DNA of 39,392 nt from Thiogranum sp. (GTDB lineage Bacteria; Pseudomonadota; Gammaproteobacteria; DSM-19610): the NCBI GenBank assembly GCA_030148915.1, contig JASBSN010000028.1:1-39392 (forward strand), read 5' to 3'. The notes under the pieces are model-generated. The model worked only from the letters and a program-made list of their open reading frames with translations. It did no database searches and was not told the origin of the DNA. The position numbers and the translations under genes are program-made. Positions within the stretch are counted from its first letter, which is position 1, and each line of letters starts with the position of its first letter. Below are positions 1 to 14,634 of this stretch, one piece after another.

Positions 1-407
1 TCGTTCAGGTAGTCGGTGAGATCGACGGCGGGTTTGTCGCCGATTTCATAGGCGACCGGGTTGCGGCTGTTGGCTTCGTGGATGTTGCTGTAGCGACCGC
101 CGAGACGTTCGAGGCGATATTGTGCGTCCAGGCCGAACAGGTTGGCGAAGGGTTTCCATTTGAGAAAGCGCGCGTCCAGGCGCCATTGGTCGCCGTCCAG
201 TTGGTAGTGCTGCGGCTGGCAGAAATCGCCGCTGCGCAGTTCCACGGCGTAGCGTTGTGGCGCCATCTGCACGAAACGCAGGGTGGCGATCGGTGCCTCG
301 TCGGTGAGGCGGTTGAAGGTGTGCAGGTTCCAGCCGATCAACGCGAACGGCAAGCCCAGGGCGGCCAATACGATGAGGGGCAAACGGCCCTTTCGCAGTA
401 GTTTCAC
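1..407 (-). CDS. Partial membrane-anchored protein of unknown function, downstream of glmM
   Basis: A reading frame stays open on the minus strand from a GTG at 407 to the window edge, so the C-terminus is missing. It begins 18 bases after the glmM stop. The protein starts MKLLRKGRLPLIVLAALGLP, with a basic start followed by one hydrophobic segment (about residues 8-24), as for a signal anchor. A soluble part follows, with many aromatic residues and segments such as YQLDGDQWRLDARFLKWKP and RYSNIHEANSRNP. Similar short proteins next to glmM in gammaproteobacteria are often labelled 'cation/multidrug efflux pump', a name nothing in this sequence supports. I do not recognise a catalytic motif. 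Its position suggests it is the last or next-to-last gene of the ftsH-folP-glmM transcription unit. Confidence 0.6.
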   Translation of the reverse strand, partial: MKLLRKGRLPLIVLAALGLPFALIGWNLHTFNRLTDEAPIATLRFVQMAPQRYAVELRSGDFCQPQHYQLDGDQWRLDARFLKWKPFANLFGLDAQYRLERLGGRYSNIHEANSRNPVAYEIGDKPAVDLTDYLN

Positions 408-425
408 CCGGGCACCGGGGGCCGA

Positions 426-1781
426 TCAGGCCGACTTGATTTTCCGTTCAACGGTCTGCTCGACGACTTTTGCCAGGTGTTCGGCCTGTTCGCGCACCAG
501 TGCGTCATCTTCGCCTTCGACCATGACGCGGATCAGCGGCTCGGTGCCGGAAGCGCGTAACAGTACCCGTCCTTTGTCCTGCAGGCGCGCTTCGGCTTCT
601 TTAACCGCCTGCCGCACGCCGGGGTTGTCGCTGATGTCGATGCGCTCGGCGAGCGGTACGTTGATCATGATCTGGGGGAATTTGGACATGCCCCGGCGTA
701 AGGTCTGCAGACTGGAACCGCTCTGCACCACGGCGGCCAGCACCTGCAGGGCCGAGACGATGCCGTCGCCGGTGGTGGTGCGGTCCAGGCAGATGATGTG
801 GCCGGAGGATTCACCGCCGAGGATGCTCTGGTTGGCCTGCATCATTTCCAGCACGTAGCGGTCGCCGACATTGGCGCGCAGCAACTCGATGCCGGCTGCT
901 TTCAGCGCCAGTTCCAGACCGAGGTTGCTCATCAGGGTGCCGACCACCGGCCCGTTCAGTTTGCCGCTATCGTGACGCGCGCGCGCGATGACATACAACA
1001 GTTCGTCACCGTCCACCAGTTCGCCGCTGTGGTCGACCATCAGCACGCGGTCGCCGTCGCCGTCCAGAGCGATGCCGAGGTCGGCGCGTTCTTCCAGCAC
1101 CCGCAGACGCAGGCTTTCCGGCGCGGTGGAGCCGCAGTTGTGGTTGATGTTAAGACCGTCCGGCTGCACGCCGATACTCACCACTTCGGCGCCGAGCTCT
1201 TTGAGCACGCTGGGCGCGACCTGATAGGTGGCGCCGTTGGCGCAGTCGACGACGATTTTCAGTCCGCGCAGGTCCAGGCGCGTGGGGAAAGTGCTTTTGC
1301 AATGCTCGATGTAGCGTCCGCGCGCGTCGTCGATGCGTTCGGCCTTGCCGAGACGCTCTGACGACACGGTGTCCATGTCCCGCGTCAACTGCTCCTCGAT
1401 GGCGGCCTCGACGTCATCGGGCAGTTTGCTGCCCTCGGCGGAAAAGAATTTGATGCCGTTGTCGTAGTGAGGGTTGTGCGAGGCGCTGATGACAATGCCG
1501 GCGCAGGCGTGCAGGGTGCGGGTCAGATAGGCGATGGCCGGAGTCGGCATAGGGCCCAGCAGGCGCACGTCGATGCCGGCGGCCGACAGCCCCGCTTCGA
1601 GGGCCGACTCGAACATGTAGCCGGAGATGCGCGTGTCCTTGCCGATCACCACCCGCGCGCAGCGGCCCTGGCCGAGCACCCTACCCACCGCCCAGCCGAG
1701 CTGCAGCATGAAGGCGGCGGTGATCGGCGGCTCACCGACACGCCCGCGTATCCCATCCGTGCCAAAATATTTTCTTGCCAT
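426..1781 (-). CDS. glmM: Phosphoglucosamine mutase
   Basis: The enzyme interconverts glucosamine-6-phosphate and glucosamine-1-phosphate in the cytoplasm, a step towards UDP-GlcNAc for peptidoglycan and lipopolysaccharide. The 451-residue product has the full family length. Motifs in order: the N-terminal [10 protein letters not shown]; the phosphoserine loop [12 protein letters not shown] near residue 100, whose serine carries the phosphate; the Mg-binding DGDGDRV near residue 245; and the C-terminal phosphate-binding [16 protein letters not shown]. The ATG at 1781 gives the expected [10 protein letters not shown] start. It lies downstream of folP (38-base gap), in the widely conserved order ftsH-folP-glmM, and is probably cotranscribed with them. 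Confidence 0.97.
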   Translation of the reverse strand: MARKYFGTDGIRGRVGEPPITAAFMLQLGWAVGRVLGQGRCARVVIGKDTRISGYMFESALEAGLSAAGIDVRLLGPMPTPAIAYLTRTLHACAGIVISASHNPHYDNGIKFFSAEGSKLPDDVEAAIEEQLTRDMDTVSSERLGKAERIDDARGRYIEHCKSTFPTRLDLRGLKIVVDCANGATYQVAPSVLKELGAEVVSIGVQPDGLNINHNCGSTAPESLRLRVLEERADLGIALDGDGDRVLMVDHSGELVDGDELLYVIARARHDSGKLNGPVVGTLMSNLGLELALKAAGIELLRANVGDRYVLEMMQANQSILGGESSGHIICLDRTTTGDGIVSALQVLAAVVQSGSSLQTLRRGMSKFPQIMINVPLAERIDISDNPGVRQAVKEAEARLQDKGRVLLRASGTEPLIRVMVEGEDDALVREQAEHLAKVVEQTVERKIKSA

Positions 1782-2654
1782 GTTCCCCCCAAAGGTATCC
1801 CGTTATCGGCGGGAGTGTTTTAAGCCGTAGCCGCACGCAGCGCGTGAGTCACCTGCAGTGCCTGCCAGGTGGCCGCCACGTCGTGTACGCGCACCAGTGT
1901 CGCGCCGCGCTCAACGGCCAGCACCGCCAGGGCGATGCTCGCCGGCAGGCGCTGCGCTACGTCCAGCCCCAGCATTTTACCAATCATTGACTTGCGTGAC
2001 AGGCCCACCAGCAAGGGCCGGCCAAGCCCGGTAAGACGGTGCAGACCCGCCAGCAGTTGCAGGTTATGCTGCACGCTTTTGCCAAAACCAAAACCGGGGT
2101 CGAGGAGAATGCACTGAGGATCGATACCGACCTCTGCGCAGGCCGCCAGCCGCTCCTGGAGAAACGCCCCTACCTCGCCCACCGCGTCCTCGTAATGCGG
2201 CGCTGCCTGCATACTGCGCGGCTCACCCTGCATGTGCATCAGGCACACCGGCACGCTGCAATCGGCTGCCGCCTGCAGCGCGCCGGGCGCGCGCAGGGCG
2301 TTGACGTCGTTGATCAGCCCGGCGCCGGCGGCCACCGCGGCGCGCATCACTTCGGGTTTCTGGGTATCGATGGACAGCGGCACCCGCAGGCGCGCACGCA
2401 GCGCTTCGATCACCGGCACCACGCGGCGGATTTCCTCCTCCACAGGCACCGGCTGGGCGCCGGGGCGGGTCGATTCGCCGCCGATATCGATAATTGCCGC
2501 GCCTTCGGCCTGCATTGTCAGGGCGCGCGCCAGGGCCTGCTCGACGGAAAAAAAATCACCCCCGTCCGAAAAGGAGTCGGGGGTGACGTTGAGCACCCCC
2601 ATCACCTGGGGGCGCGACAGGTCTAGCGGCTTGCCGTTACAGTCCAGCGGCCGC

Positions 2655-4577
<1,923 letters not shown>

Positions 4578-4679
4578 ATCGGTTACCTCTTAAATCCTGA
4601 CGGTGACGCACCGTTTGGACGACACCCGAAGATATTGTCCTGTAAGGCGTTTCGGCGCATTTGGCGTTTTCTAAACATA

Positions 4680-5300
4680 CTATACTTTACGGCCCCTAGC
4701 CAGCGCATAGACTTCGCGCGAACGTGGGCGGGAAGCCTTCGGCTTGCGCATCAATACTTTCTCATAACGCCCGCGCAAGTCTTTCAATAACGGGTCGAAA
4801 CCTTCCCCCTGGAACAACTTCACCAGCAGGCCGCCGCCGGGGCGCACGACGCGATCGGCGAAATCTATTGCCAATTCCGCAAGATACATGGCCCTGGGCT
4901 GATCGACCGCACCCACCCCAGTGATATTGGGGGCAATATCGGACATTACAAGGTCGATTTCCCGGCCGGTTAAGCGGTTTAAGAGCTCTTCCAGCACCTG
5001 CTCGTCACGAAAATCCCCCTCGACGAACTCCACGCCGGGCAAGGGCTCCATCGGCAGTATATCGGTAGCCACCACCCTGCCCTTGCGCCCGAGCAGGCCC
5101 AGCGCGTACTGGCTCCAGCCACCCGGGGCGGCCCCCAGGTCCACCAGGGTCATGCCGGGCTGGATAAGGGCGTCGCGCTGCTGGATTTCCTCCAGCTTGA
5201 ATACCGCGCGCGAACGCCAGCCCTGGCGTTGTGCCCGTTTGACAAATTCGTCGTCGAAATGTTCTTTCAACCAGCGGTGACTGCTTTTGCTGCGTGCCAT
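4680..5300 (-). CDS. rlmE: 23S rRNA 2'-O-ribose U2552 methyltransferase
   Basis: RlmE (FtsJ/RrmJ) methylates the 2'-hydroxyl of U2552 in the A-loop of 23S rRNA using S-adenosylmethionine, a late step of 50S assembly. The 206-residue protein has the family's length. The SAM-binding motif VDLGAAPGGWSQYAL is at residues ~53-67. MSDIAPNITGVGAVD and GGLLVKLFQGEG carry the catalytic Asp and Lys of the K-D-K-E tetrad, and RPRSREVYALARG closes the protein. The N-terminus (MARSKSSHRWLKEHFDDEFV) is also typical. It is divergent from yhbY across a 72-base gap, an arrangement common in gammaproteobacteria, and precedes ftsH. Confidence 0.96.
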   Translation of the reverse strand: MARSKSSHRWLKEHFDDEFVKRAQRQGWRSRAVFKLEEIQQRDALIQPGMTLVDLGAAPGGWSQYALGLLGRKGRVVATDILPMEPLPGVEFVEGDFRDEQVLEELLNRLTGREIDLVMSDIAPNITGVGAVDQPRAMYLAELAIDFADRVVRPGGGLLVKLFQGEGFDPLLKDLRGRYEKVLMRKPKASRPRSREVYALARGRKV

Positions 5301-5372
5301 AGGTAGAGTTCTGTATACTGCTGCGCCTGTTTGACTTCACGGGGCCGGCCGCGGCCGGGGCTTCATATCAGC

Positions 5373-5666
5373 ATGCATCTGACGGACGAACAAAAAAAGA
5401 GATTACGCGGTCTCGGCCACCAGTTAAAGCCGGTGATTCTGGTCGGCGCGGGCGGCCTGTCCGAGAGCCTGCTGGAAGAGTTCGACCGCTCGCTGGCGCA
5501 CCACGAATTGATGAAAGTAAAGCTCAGCGTCGGCGCACGCGAGGCGCGCGACGGCATGATCGAACAGCTGTGTGCACGCAGCCGGGCGACGCTGGTGCAA
5601 CGGGTCGGCAACACCGCCCTGCTGTTTCTGCGCCGCGACAAAAACTCCAACTTCGCCACGCTCTGA
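5373..5666 (+). CDS. yhbY: Ribosome-associated CRM-domain RNA-binding protein YhbY
   Basis: YhbY is a small CRM-domain protein associated with pre-50S ribosomal particles. The 97 residues begin MHLTDEQKKRLRGLGHQLKP and carry the RNA-binding loop ILVGAGGLSESLLEEFDRSL. The C-terminal VQRVGNTALLFLRRDKN is the usual last beta strand. The frame is open 14 codons upstream, but the ATG at 5373 matches the family N-terminus exactly, and the extra residues (GRPRPG) read through a GC-rich palindromic stretch. It faces rlmE divergently and ends two bases from the convergent methyltransferase gene, leaving no room for a terminator. Confidence 0.93.
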   Translation: MHLTDEQKKRLRGLGHQLKPVILVGAGGLSESLLEEFDRSLAHHELMKVKLSVGAREARDGMIEQLCARSRATLVQRVGNTALLFLRRDKNSNFATL

Positions 5667-5668
5667 TC

Positions 5669-6337
5669 TCAGCTCTGGCGCGTCAGCAGGATCACGTCCT
5701 GACCGATGATTTCCAGCTCTGCCCGCCACTCGGCGGCCAGCCAGGCGAAGGTCTCGCGGGAGAAAAAAACCACGTGCGTCGGGTCGTTCTTGTAGTGCCA
5801 GCGCGCAAAGGCCTCACCATCGACGACCAGCTTGGTCATTAAGGCGAGGACACCGCCCGGGCGCAGCAGCGCCCACAACTGACGCAGCTCGGCCCCCGGG
5901 CGGTGTAAGTGCTCGACGACTTCCGTGGCGGTGATGAAATCATAGCGGCGCTGCAACACAGCGCGATCCGGCGCATAGAACCGGTCATACAGCGCCACGC
6001 TGTGGCCGGCCTCGGCCAACATCACCGGCAGCGCCGAAGCCGGTCCGCAACCGAAATCCAGGCCGTGGCTGGACGGCGGCAGACGAGCTTGCAGAGGCTC
6101 AAACAGACGGCCGAGAAAACGCCGGTAACCGGGGTCGTCCGGATCGTTTTGGTGCAGATCGTATTCGGCTTTTTCCGCCACCGCCGAGAGCAATTGCATC
6201 GGCGGTACGAACACCAGCAGGCACTGCTTACAGCGGTAATAGTGGCGGCGTCCGTCGCGGCAAAACAGTTCCGCACCCGCCTTTGTGCACAGACGGCAGC
6301 GCCCGGCAGGGTCCGCGCTATCAGAGTCCGCCGCCAC
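5669..6337 (-). CDS. Zinc-ribbon class I SAM-dependent methyltransferase
   Basis: The N-terminus holds a treble-clef or zinc-ribbon-like CRLC...CKQC pair (CRLCTKAGAELFC, then YYRCKQCLLVFVPP). It is followed by a Methyltransf_23-type Rossmann domain with SAM motif I LDFGCGPAS, ITATEVVEHLHRPG, LLRPGGVLALMTKLV, and the C-terminal HYKNDPTHVVFFS. The substrate cannot be told from the sequence. The frame is open to 6463, but that would overlap the upstream membrane-protein gene by 143 bases. A GTG at 6337 gives a 17-base overlap and a product of about 222 residues starting just before the zinc ribbon, so I chose it. Such proteins sit beside DUF4149 genes in related genomes. Confidence 0.75.
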   Translation of the reverse strand: MAADSDSADPAGRCRLCTKAGAELFCRDGRRHYYRCKQCLLVFVPPMQLLSAVAEKAEYDLHQNDPDDPGYRRFLGRLFEPLQARLPPSSHGLDFGCGPASALPVMLAEAGHSVALYDRFYAPDRAVLQRRYDFITATEVVEHLHRPGAELRQLWALLRPGGVLALMTKLVVDGEAFARWHYKNDPTHVVFFSRETFAWLAAEWRAELEIIGQDVILLTRQS

Positions 6338-6623
6338 CCGGCCACAACCGCACGCCCAGCCACAAAAAGCCGCCCGCCAGTAACACACAGCCAGCCACGG
6401 CAATAGCCTGCGCAGCGGTAAAGCCACCCGCCCGGGAGGCGCGCAGACCCGCGCCGGCGCCAATCGCGGTGAGAAAAAAGCCGAACTCCGCGATCATCAG
6501 CTGTGTCAGCAGCGGCAGAGCGCGTTCGGCGTCATCGGCCAGGGCACCGGTAGTGAGCAACACCAGCGCCAATAACAGGCCAAGGCCCAGGGCAATCCAG
6601 ACAAACGGCCACTGCATTTTCAC
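6321..6623 (-). CDS. Small three-helix membrane protein, function unknown
   Basis: This 100-residue hydrophobic protein has three likely membrane segments: WIALGLGLLLALVLLTTGAL (residues ~9-28), LMIAEFGFFLTAIGAGAGL and AIAVAGCVLLAGGFLWLGV. No catalytic residues stand out. Its GTG start overlaps the stop of the upstream DUF4149 gene by four bases (GTGA), with an internal ATG two codons later as alternative. Its 3' end overlaps the methyltransferase start, so the three genes look translationally coupled. I infer only that it is an inner-membrane protein coexpressed with DUF4149. Confidence 0.65.
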   Translation of the reverse strand: MKMQWPFVWIALGLGLLLALVLLTTGALADDAERALPLLTQLMIAEFGFFLTAIGAGAGLRASRAGGFTAAQAIAVAGCVLLAGGFLWLGVRLWPGGGGL

Positions 6624-7072
6624 CGCCGCGGCTGCGAGTCTGTTGCCGGCGGAGCAATCACCAGCAGCAAACCGAGCAGGCTGGTGAGCAGATACGCTGT
6701 CGCCGCGATGCCGTGCAAACGCGCGAACTGCGCAGCCTCGGTCAGCCCCTGCGCACGCAGGCCGGCAATCATCGGCGCCAGCACAAACTCGCCGACCACG
6801 ATCAGCACCAGCATGCCCGACAACACCAGCGCCCGCCAGTTAAGGCGCCGAGCGGCGCTGCGCAACTGGTTGAACAGCAACAGCATTGCGCCGCAGGCCA
6901 GCCCGAGGTAGGCCACGATCTGAAACATCACCCCGGCCAAGGAGCCGGCCAGGGCGCGGTCGTCGAGGTTGGCGAACAGAGCCGGGGCGACGATGTAGCC
7001 CACAGTCCACAAACCGCCGACCCACACCGTGAGCAGAATCCGCTCTGCGGCGGACAACTGAAGCTCGGACAC
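6620..7072 (-). CDS. DUF4149 (TMEM205-like) membrane protein
   Basis: This 150-residue protein has four predicted membrane helices and fits the DUF4149 family. The signature region ILLTVWVGGLWTVGYIVAPA covers the first helix, and LFANLDDRALAGSLAGVMFQ is the conserved loop. IAGLRAQG and FARLHGIAATAYLLTSLLGL lie near the C-terminus. The start is a GTG at 7072, nine bases after the greA stop. The family is repeatedly found between greA or yhbY and ftsH in gammaproteobacteria, but its function is unknown; the eukaryotic relative TMEM205 is linked to cisplatin resistance, which says little here. Confidence 0.85.
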   Translation of the reverse strand: MSELQLSAAERILLTVWVGGLWTVGYIVAPALFANLDDRALAGSLAGVMFQIVAYLGLACGAMLLLFNQLRSAARRLNWRALVLSGMLVLIVVGEFVLAPMIAGLRAQGLTEAAQFARLHGIAATAYLLTSLLGLLLVIAPPATDSQPRR

Positions 7073-7081
7073 CGGGGGCGC

Positions 7082-7554
7082 CTATTCGTAGCGCACGTCG
7101 ATGATTTCCAGAGTGCGCTCGCCGCCCGGGGCGATCACGGTGGCGACATCGCCCGCGCTCTTGCCAATCAGCGCACGGGCGATGGGCGAGCCCACCGATA
7201 TCTGGTTCTGCTTGATGTCGGCCTCGTCCTCGCCGACGATCTGGTAGCTCAGTTCTTCGCCGCTGTCTTCGTCGCACAAATCCACCGTGGCGCCGAACAC
7301 CACTTTGCCACCGGCGTCGACGCTCGCGACATCGATGATGTTGGCGTTCGACAGTTTGCCCTCGATTTCCTTGATGCGCCCTTCGGCAAAACTCTGCTGT
7401 TCGCGCGCGGCGTGGTACTCGGCGTTCTCCTTCAAATCGCCGTGGGCGCGCGCATCGGCGATCGCCTGAATGATGCGCGGCCGATCGACGGTCTTCAGTC
7501 GCGTCAGCTCCTCTTGCAGCTTCTGTGCGCCGCGTCGCGTCAGCGGTACTTTAC

Positions 7555-7558
<4 letters not shown>
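7082..7558 (-). CDS. greA: Transcription elongation factor GreA
   Basis: GreA rescues backtracked RNA polymerase by stimulating cleavage of the nascent RNA. The 158-residue product has an N-terminal coiled coil ([20 protein letters not shown] to about residue 75, including the [20 protein letters not shown] tip that carries the acidic residues) and a C-terminal FKBP-like domain ending [14 protein letters not shown]. The ATG at 7558 overlaps the carB stop as ATGA. The frame is open 19 codons further upstream, but that part is not GreA-like and reads through the carB end. It is probably translated from the carAB transcript. Confidence 0.97.
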
Positions 7559-10775
<3,217 letters not shown>

Positions 10776-10776
<1 letters not shown>

Positions 10777-11936
10777 CAGGAGGTCCGCACGTTCGCCGGC
10801 CGGCGCTGGTTGGCAATCAGTTCAATAAAGTGGTCGAACAAGTGTCCGACGTCGTGCGGTCCGGGGCTCGCTTCCGGGTGGCCCTGGAAACTGAACGCCG
10901 GCCGGTCGGTGCGATGCAGGCCCTGCAGCGACTGATCAAACAGCGAACGGTGAGTGGCGCGCAGACAGTCAGGCAGCGTCGACTCGTCGACGGCAAAGCC
11001 GTGGTTCTGACTGGTGATCATCACCGCGCCGGTGTCCAGATCCTGCACCGGATGATTGGCGCCGTGGTGGCCGAATTTCATCTTCACGGTGCGCGCACCG
11101 CTGGCCAGCGCCAGTAACTGGTGGCCCAGACAGATGCCGAACACCGGCACGCCGGTGTCGAGGATCTCGGCGATGGCGCTGATGGCGTAGTCGCAGGGCT
11201 CAGGATCGCCCGGACCGTTGGACAGAAATACGCCGTCGGGATCCAGCGCCATGACCTCGGCGGCACTGGTTTGCGCCGGCACCACGCTCAGGCGGCAACC
11301 GCGATCGACCAGCATGCGCAGAATGTTGCGCTTGACGCCGTAATCATAAGCGACAACATGGAACGGCAGTTTGTCGGCATCCGTGTCACCCGGCAGGCCG
11401 TCGGCCAGTGACCAGGTGCCCTGCAGCCAGGGATAGGGCGCGGCGGTGGTGACCTCGCGGGCCAGATCCATGCCCTTGAGCCCGGGAAAGGCGCGCGCGG
11501 CGGCCAGCGCCGCCTCAGCGTCGAGATCGTCACCGGCCAGCAGGCAACCGTTCTGCGCACCCTTCTCGCGCAGAATGCGCGTCAGGCGACGGGTGTCGAT
11601 GTCGGCGATCGCCACCACGCCCTCGGCGCGAAGGTATTCATCCAGGCTGCGCTGGGCGCGAAAACTGCTCATCCGCGTCGGCAGATCGCGCACAATCAGC
11701 CCGGCGCACTGAATCCGCGCCGATTCCTCGTCTTCAGAGTTGACCCCGGTATTGCCGATATGGGGATAGGTCAGCGTCACCATCTGACGGGCGTAGGAGG
11801 GATCGGTGAGGATCTCCTGATAGCCGGTCATGGCCGTATTGAACACCACTTCACCCACACTCTGGCCGGGCGCGCCGATGGAACGGCCACGGAACAGGCT
11901 GCCGTCTTCGAGGGCCAGTAAGGCCGATATACTCAA
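10776..11936 (-). CDS. carA: Carbamoyl-phosphate synthase small (glutaminase) subunit, UUG start
   Basis: CarA hydrolyses glutamine and channels ammonia to CarB. The C-terminal class I glutamine amidotransferase domain has the nucleophile in [16 protein letters not shown] and the conserved [17 protein letters not shown] and [10 protein letters not shown] blocks. I place the start at a TTG at 11936: GGAGG lies five bases before it and the product begins [18 protein letters not shown], which aligns with Escherichia coli CarA (MIKSALLVLEDGTQF), itself known to initiate at UUG. A GTG at 11951 would add five residues and put the ribosome site inside the coding region. A strong sigma70-type promoter lies about 90 bases upstream. 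Confidence 0.96.
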
Positions 11937-12026
11937 GGGAACCTCCGTCACTGGAGCTGTGCGTTGTCAGAGCAACGGCAGACGTGCCGCGCCGGCGCCC
12001 GAAGAAAATCCTCCTGACACAGAAGA

Positions 12027-12055
12027 ATTGTACTAGATGCGCTGCGCGCTGCCAA
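12027..12055 (-). promoter_or_regulatory. Sigma70 promoter for carAB-greA
   Basis: Read on the minus strand, TTGGCA (12050-12055) and TACAAT (12027-12032) are separated by exactly 17 bases. The -10 box ends about 90 bases before the carA UUG codon, leaving a leader of roughly 80 nucleotides. I see no clear arginine or PurR operator. The assignment rests on consensus match and position. Confidence 0.7.
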
Positions 12056-12136
12056 GGTGGTGCAGCAAAAAATGCTCGGTGATTTAATGACTTGGGGGTT
12101 AATTCGCAAAGTCGGCTAACTGCCTTCCAGCGTTGC

Positions 12137-12169
12137 AAAAACCGCGACAGCCCCGCCCGCCTGCGCGGT
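12137..12169 (-). terminator. Rho-independent terminator after dapB
   Basis: On the minus strand ACCGCG (12164-12169) pairs with CGCGGT (12141-12146). The stem is extended inside by CAG/CTG with one bulged base, and it is followed by a run of five T. It lies about 20 bases after the dapB stop and upstream of the carA promoter, so it separates the two transcription units. Confidence 0.7.
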
Positions 12170-12187
12170 CAACGGCCGTCGGGCGGC

Positions 12188-13039
<852 letters not shown>

Positions 13040-13081
13040 TCAGTCAAGACACCCGCGACGCCGGGATAGGAACCGGCGCGC

Positions 13082-13540
13082 CTAGTTCGCCTGGCGCACC
13101 TCATCCATAATGGCGACCACATCCCGTTCCCAGCGCTCGAATACCGGCCGCAACGCCGGATCCGGAAAATAGGACTCCAGCATGCGTGGATGGCTGCTGA
13201 CCAGGATGGCCTGATCGCGTTCGGCAAAAATGGTGATGTTCAGCGGCAGAAAAGGTATCAGCTCGGGTTGTTTCGCCGTGACCTGTTTCACTTCCTCATA
13301 CTTACCGAAGTACACCACCCGATACATATCGCTTTTGTAGTCGCGGCGTTCCAGGTTCTCATTGACCTGCTGCAAGCGGGTGATCTTGTAGCCGCGCGAT
13401 GAAATCGCGCTCTGCAATAAGGCCATGGCCTCCGGGAACAGTTTGTCCGAGCGCACCATCAACAGCCCGTCGGCACCGGCGGGACCGCTCACCAACAGCA
13501 TCAGGACGACGAAGCGCAGCCACTGGCTCAGCTTTTTCAT
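13082..13540 (-). CDS. Exported DUF302-domain protein
   Basis: This 152-residue protein has a signal peptide (MKKLSQWLRFVVLMLLVSGP, cleavage expected near AGADG), so it is periplasmic. The DUF302 fold is recognisable from the region starting MALLQSAISSRGYKITRLQQ, the central YRVVYFGKYEEVKQV, FLPLNITIFAERDQAILVS and the terminal WERDVVAIMDEV. DUF302 proteins are small alpha/beta sandwiches with no established reaction, often near sulfur or redox genes. The ATG overlaps the stop of the upstream cytochrome-DUF302 gene (ATGA), so they are coupled. The two DUF302 domains share a C-terminal AIMDE motif and are probably paralogues that work together. Confidence 0.85.
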   Translation of the reverse strand: MKKLSQWLRFVVLMLLVSGPAGADGLLMVRSDKLFPEAMALLQSAISSRGYKITRLQQVNENLERRDYKSDMYRVVYFGKYEEVKQVTAKQPELIPFLPLNITIFAERDQAILVSSHPRMLESYFPDPALRPVFERWERDVVAIMDEVRQAN

Positions 13541-14589
13541 AGGGTGGCCTCATCCATAATGGCGCTATAGCTCTCGCTCATTCGTTCGCACAAACGGTTG
13601 AGCTCGGAGTTGTTGAACAAGCGGCTCAACACCTTGGGGTTGACCGACATCACCTGCACTTTGCCTTCGTGCTCCACTATCGTCACGCGGCAGGGCAGAA
13701 ACATCCCCACGCGGGGGTCTACGGCCAGCGCCTGATTGAGCAGACCGAGGTTGCAGAAATAGACAATAATCTGTTTTTGATTTTCCCGGCCCGCTTCGGT
13801 CAGGCCATATTCCAGCGGTTGCACTCGCCCGTAAAAAAAGTTGTTGCTGCTCACCGCCCGTTTGACATTTTCCACCGTGGTTTTGAAATCATAGGGCGAG
13901 TCGCGCACGATCACCGGGTTTTCAACCCGCAGCAGTTGAGCGCTCGCCGACAGCGGCTGGGTTGCAAAACTGCGCACATAACTGACAATGTCGTTAAGGT
14001 CCTCTTCCTTAAGCCCCTGATCGAGAAATGAGCTCATCGGGGTACCTTGCCGCCCGTTCATCAATGTGGCTTTGATCATGGCGTCGGGAGCGGCGGCCAG
14101 AAAACCGGGGTTGTGCAGCGCCGGGGCCATGATCGGCAGATCGCGTGGGCGCGAAAATGTCACACCCGTCCCCTCGCCGCCTCCGCCCTCGGCCCCGTGA
14201 CAGGCGGCGCAGTGTTGCGCAAACAGGCGTTTACCGTGCGCCCGGTCGCCTTTGATCGGTTGGCGGGTGTAAGTGGCGGCGGCCCCCTTATCCCAGGCGC
14301 GGACATAATGCACAAGGGCTTCCACCTGGGCGTCGCTCATCCGCGTGAACGCCGGCATGACTCTGCCAGGTCGGCCCAGACGTATGGTCTGGCGCAGATA
14401 GTCGTCGCTGATGCTGGCCTGAAACGAGGGCAAGGCCAGCGGTACGCCAATGCCGCCGTTACCGTTTTCGCCGTGACAGGCGGCGCAGTTGCGGGCGTAG
14501 AGCATGGCGCCGTCGGCGTCGGCAGAGGCCAGCAGCGGCGACATTAGGCCACCGCAGAGGAACATCAACATCACGAAACGGGAGGGCAT
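13537..14589 (-). CDS. Exported dihaem cytochrome c fused to a DUF302 domain
   Basis: The 350-residue protein begins with a signal peptide (MPSRFVMLMFLCGGLMSPLL). It then has two class I cytochrome c domains with haem sites CAACH at residues ~35-39 and ~127-131. The likely distal methionines are in GRVMPAF and GTPMSSF. From about residue 215 to the end is a DUF302-like domain (FKTTVENVKRAVSSNNFFYG, then LPCRVTIVEHEGKVQVMSVN). The second ATG of an ATGATG pair (14589) is favoured because GGA lies six bases before it. It is a periplasmic electron carrier or dehydrogenase partner by inference. An FNR-like promoter stands upstream, and the lone DUF302 gene follows in a four-base overlap. Confidence 0.85.
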   Translation of the reverse strand: MPSRFVMLMFLCGGLMSPLLASADADGAMLYARNCAACHGENGNGGIGVPLALPSFQASISDDYLRQTIRLGRPGRVMPAFTRMSDAQVEALVHYVRAWDKGAAATYTRQPIKGDRAHGKRLFAQHCAACHGAEGGGGEGTGVTFSRPRDLPIMAPALHNPGFLAAAPDAMIKATLMNGRQGTPMSSFLDQGLKEEDLNDIVSYVRSFATQPLSASAQLLRVENPVIVRDSPYDFKTTVENVKRAVSSNNFFYGRVQPLEYGLTEAGRENQKQIIVYFCNLGLLNQALAVDPRVGMFLPCRVTIVEHEGKVQVMSVNPKVLSRLFNNSELNRLCERMSESYSAIMDEATL

Positions 14590-14634
14590 CATTATTCCTT
14601 TCGGTTGCTTAAAGGCTGCACTCACTGGGGTATT

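Noticed and set aside
5301-5372. A sigma32 promoter before rlmE-ftsH
   Set aside because: TATGAAG and CCCCGTG resemble the boxes, but the spacer is about 17 bases and both boxes deviate, so it does not meet the standard used for the dnaK promoter.
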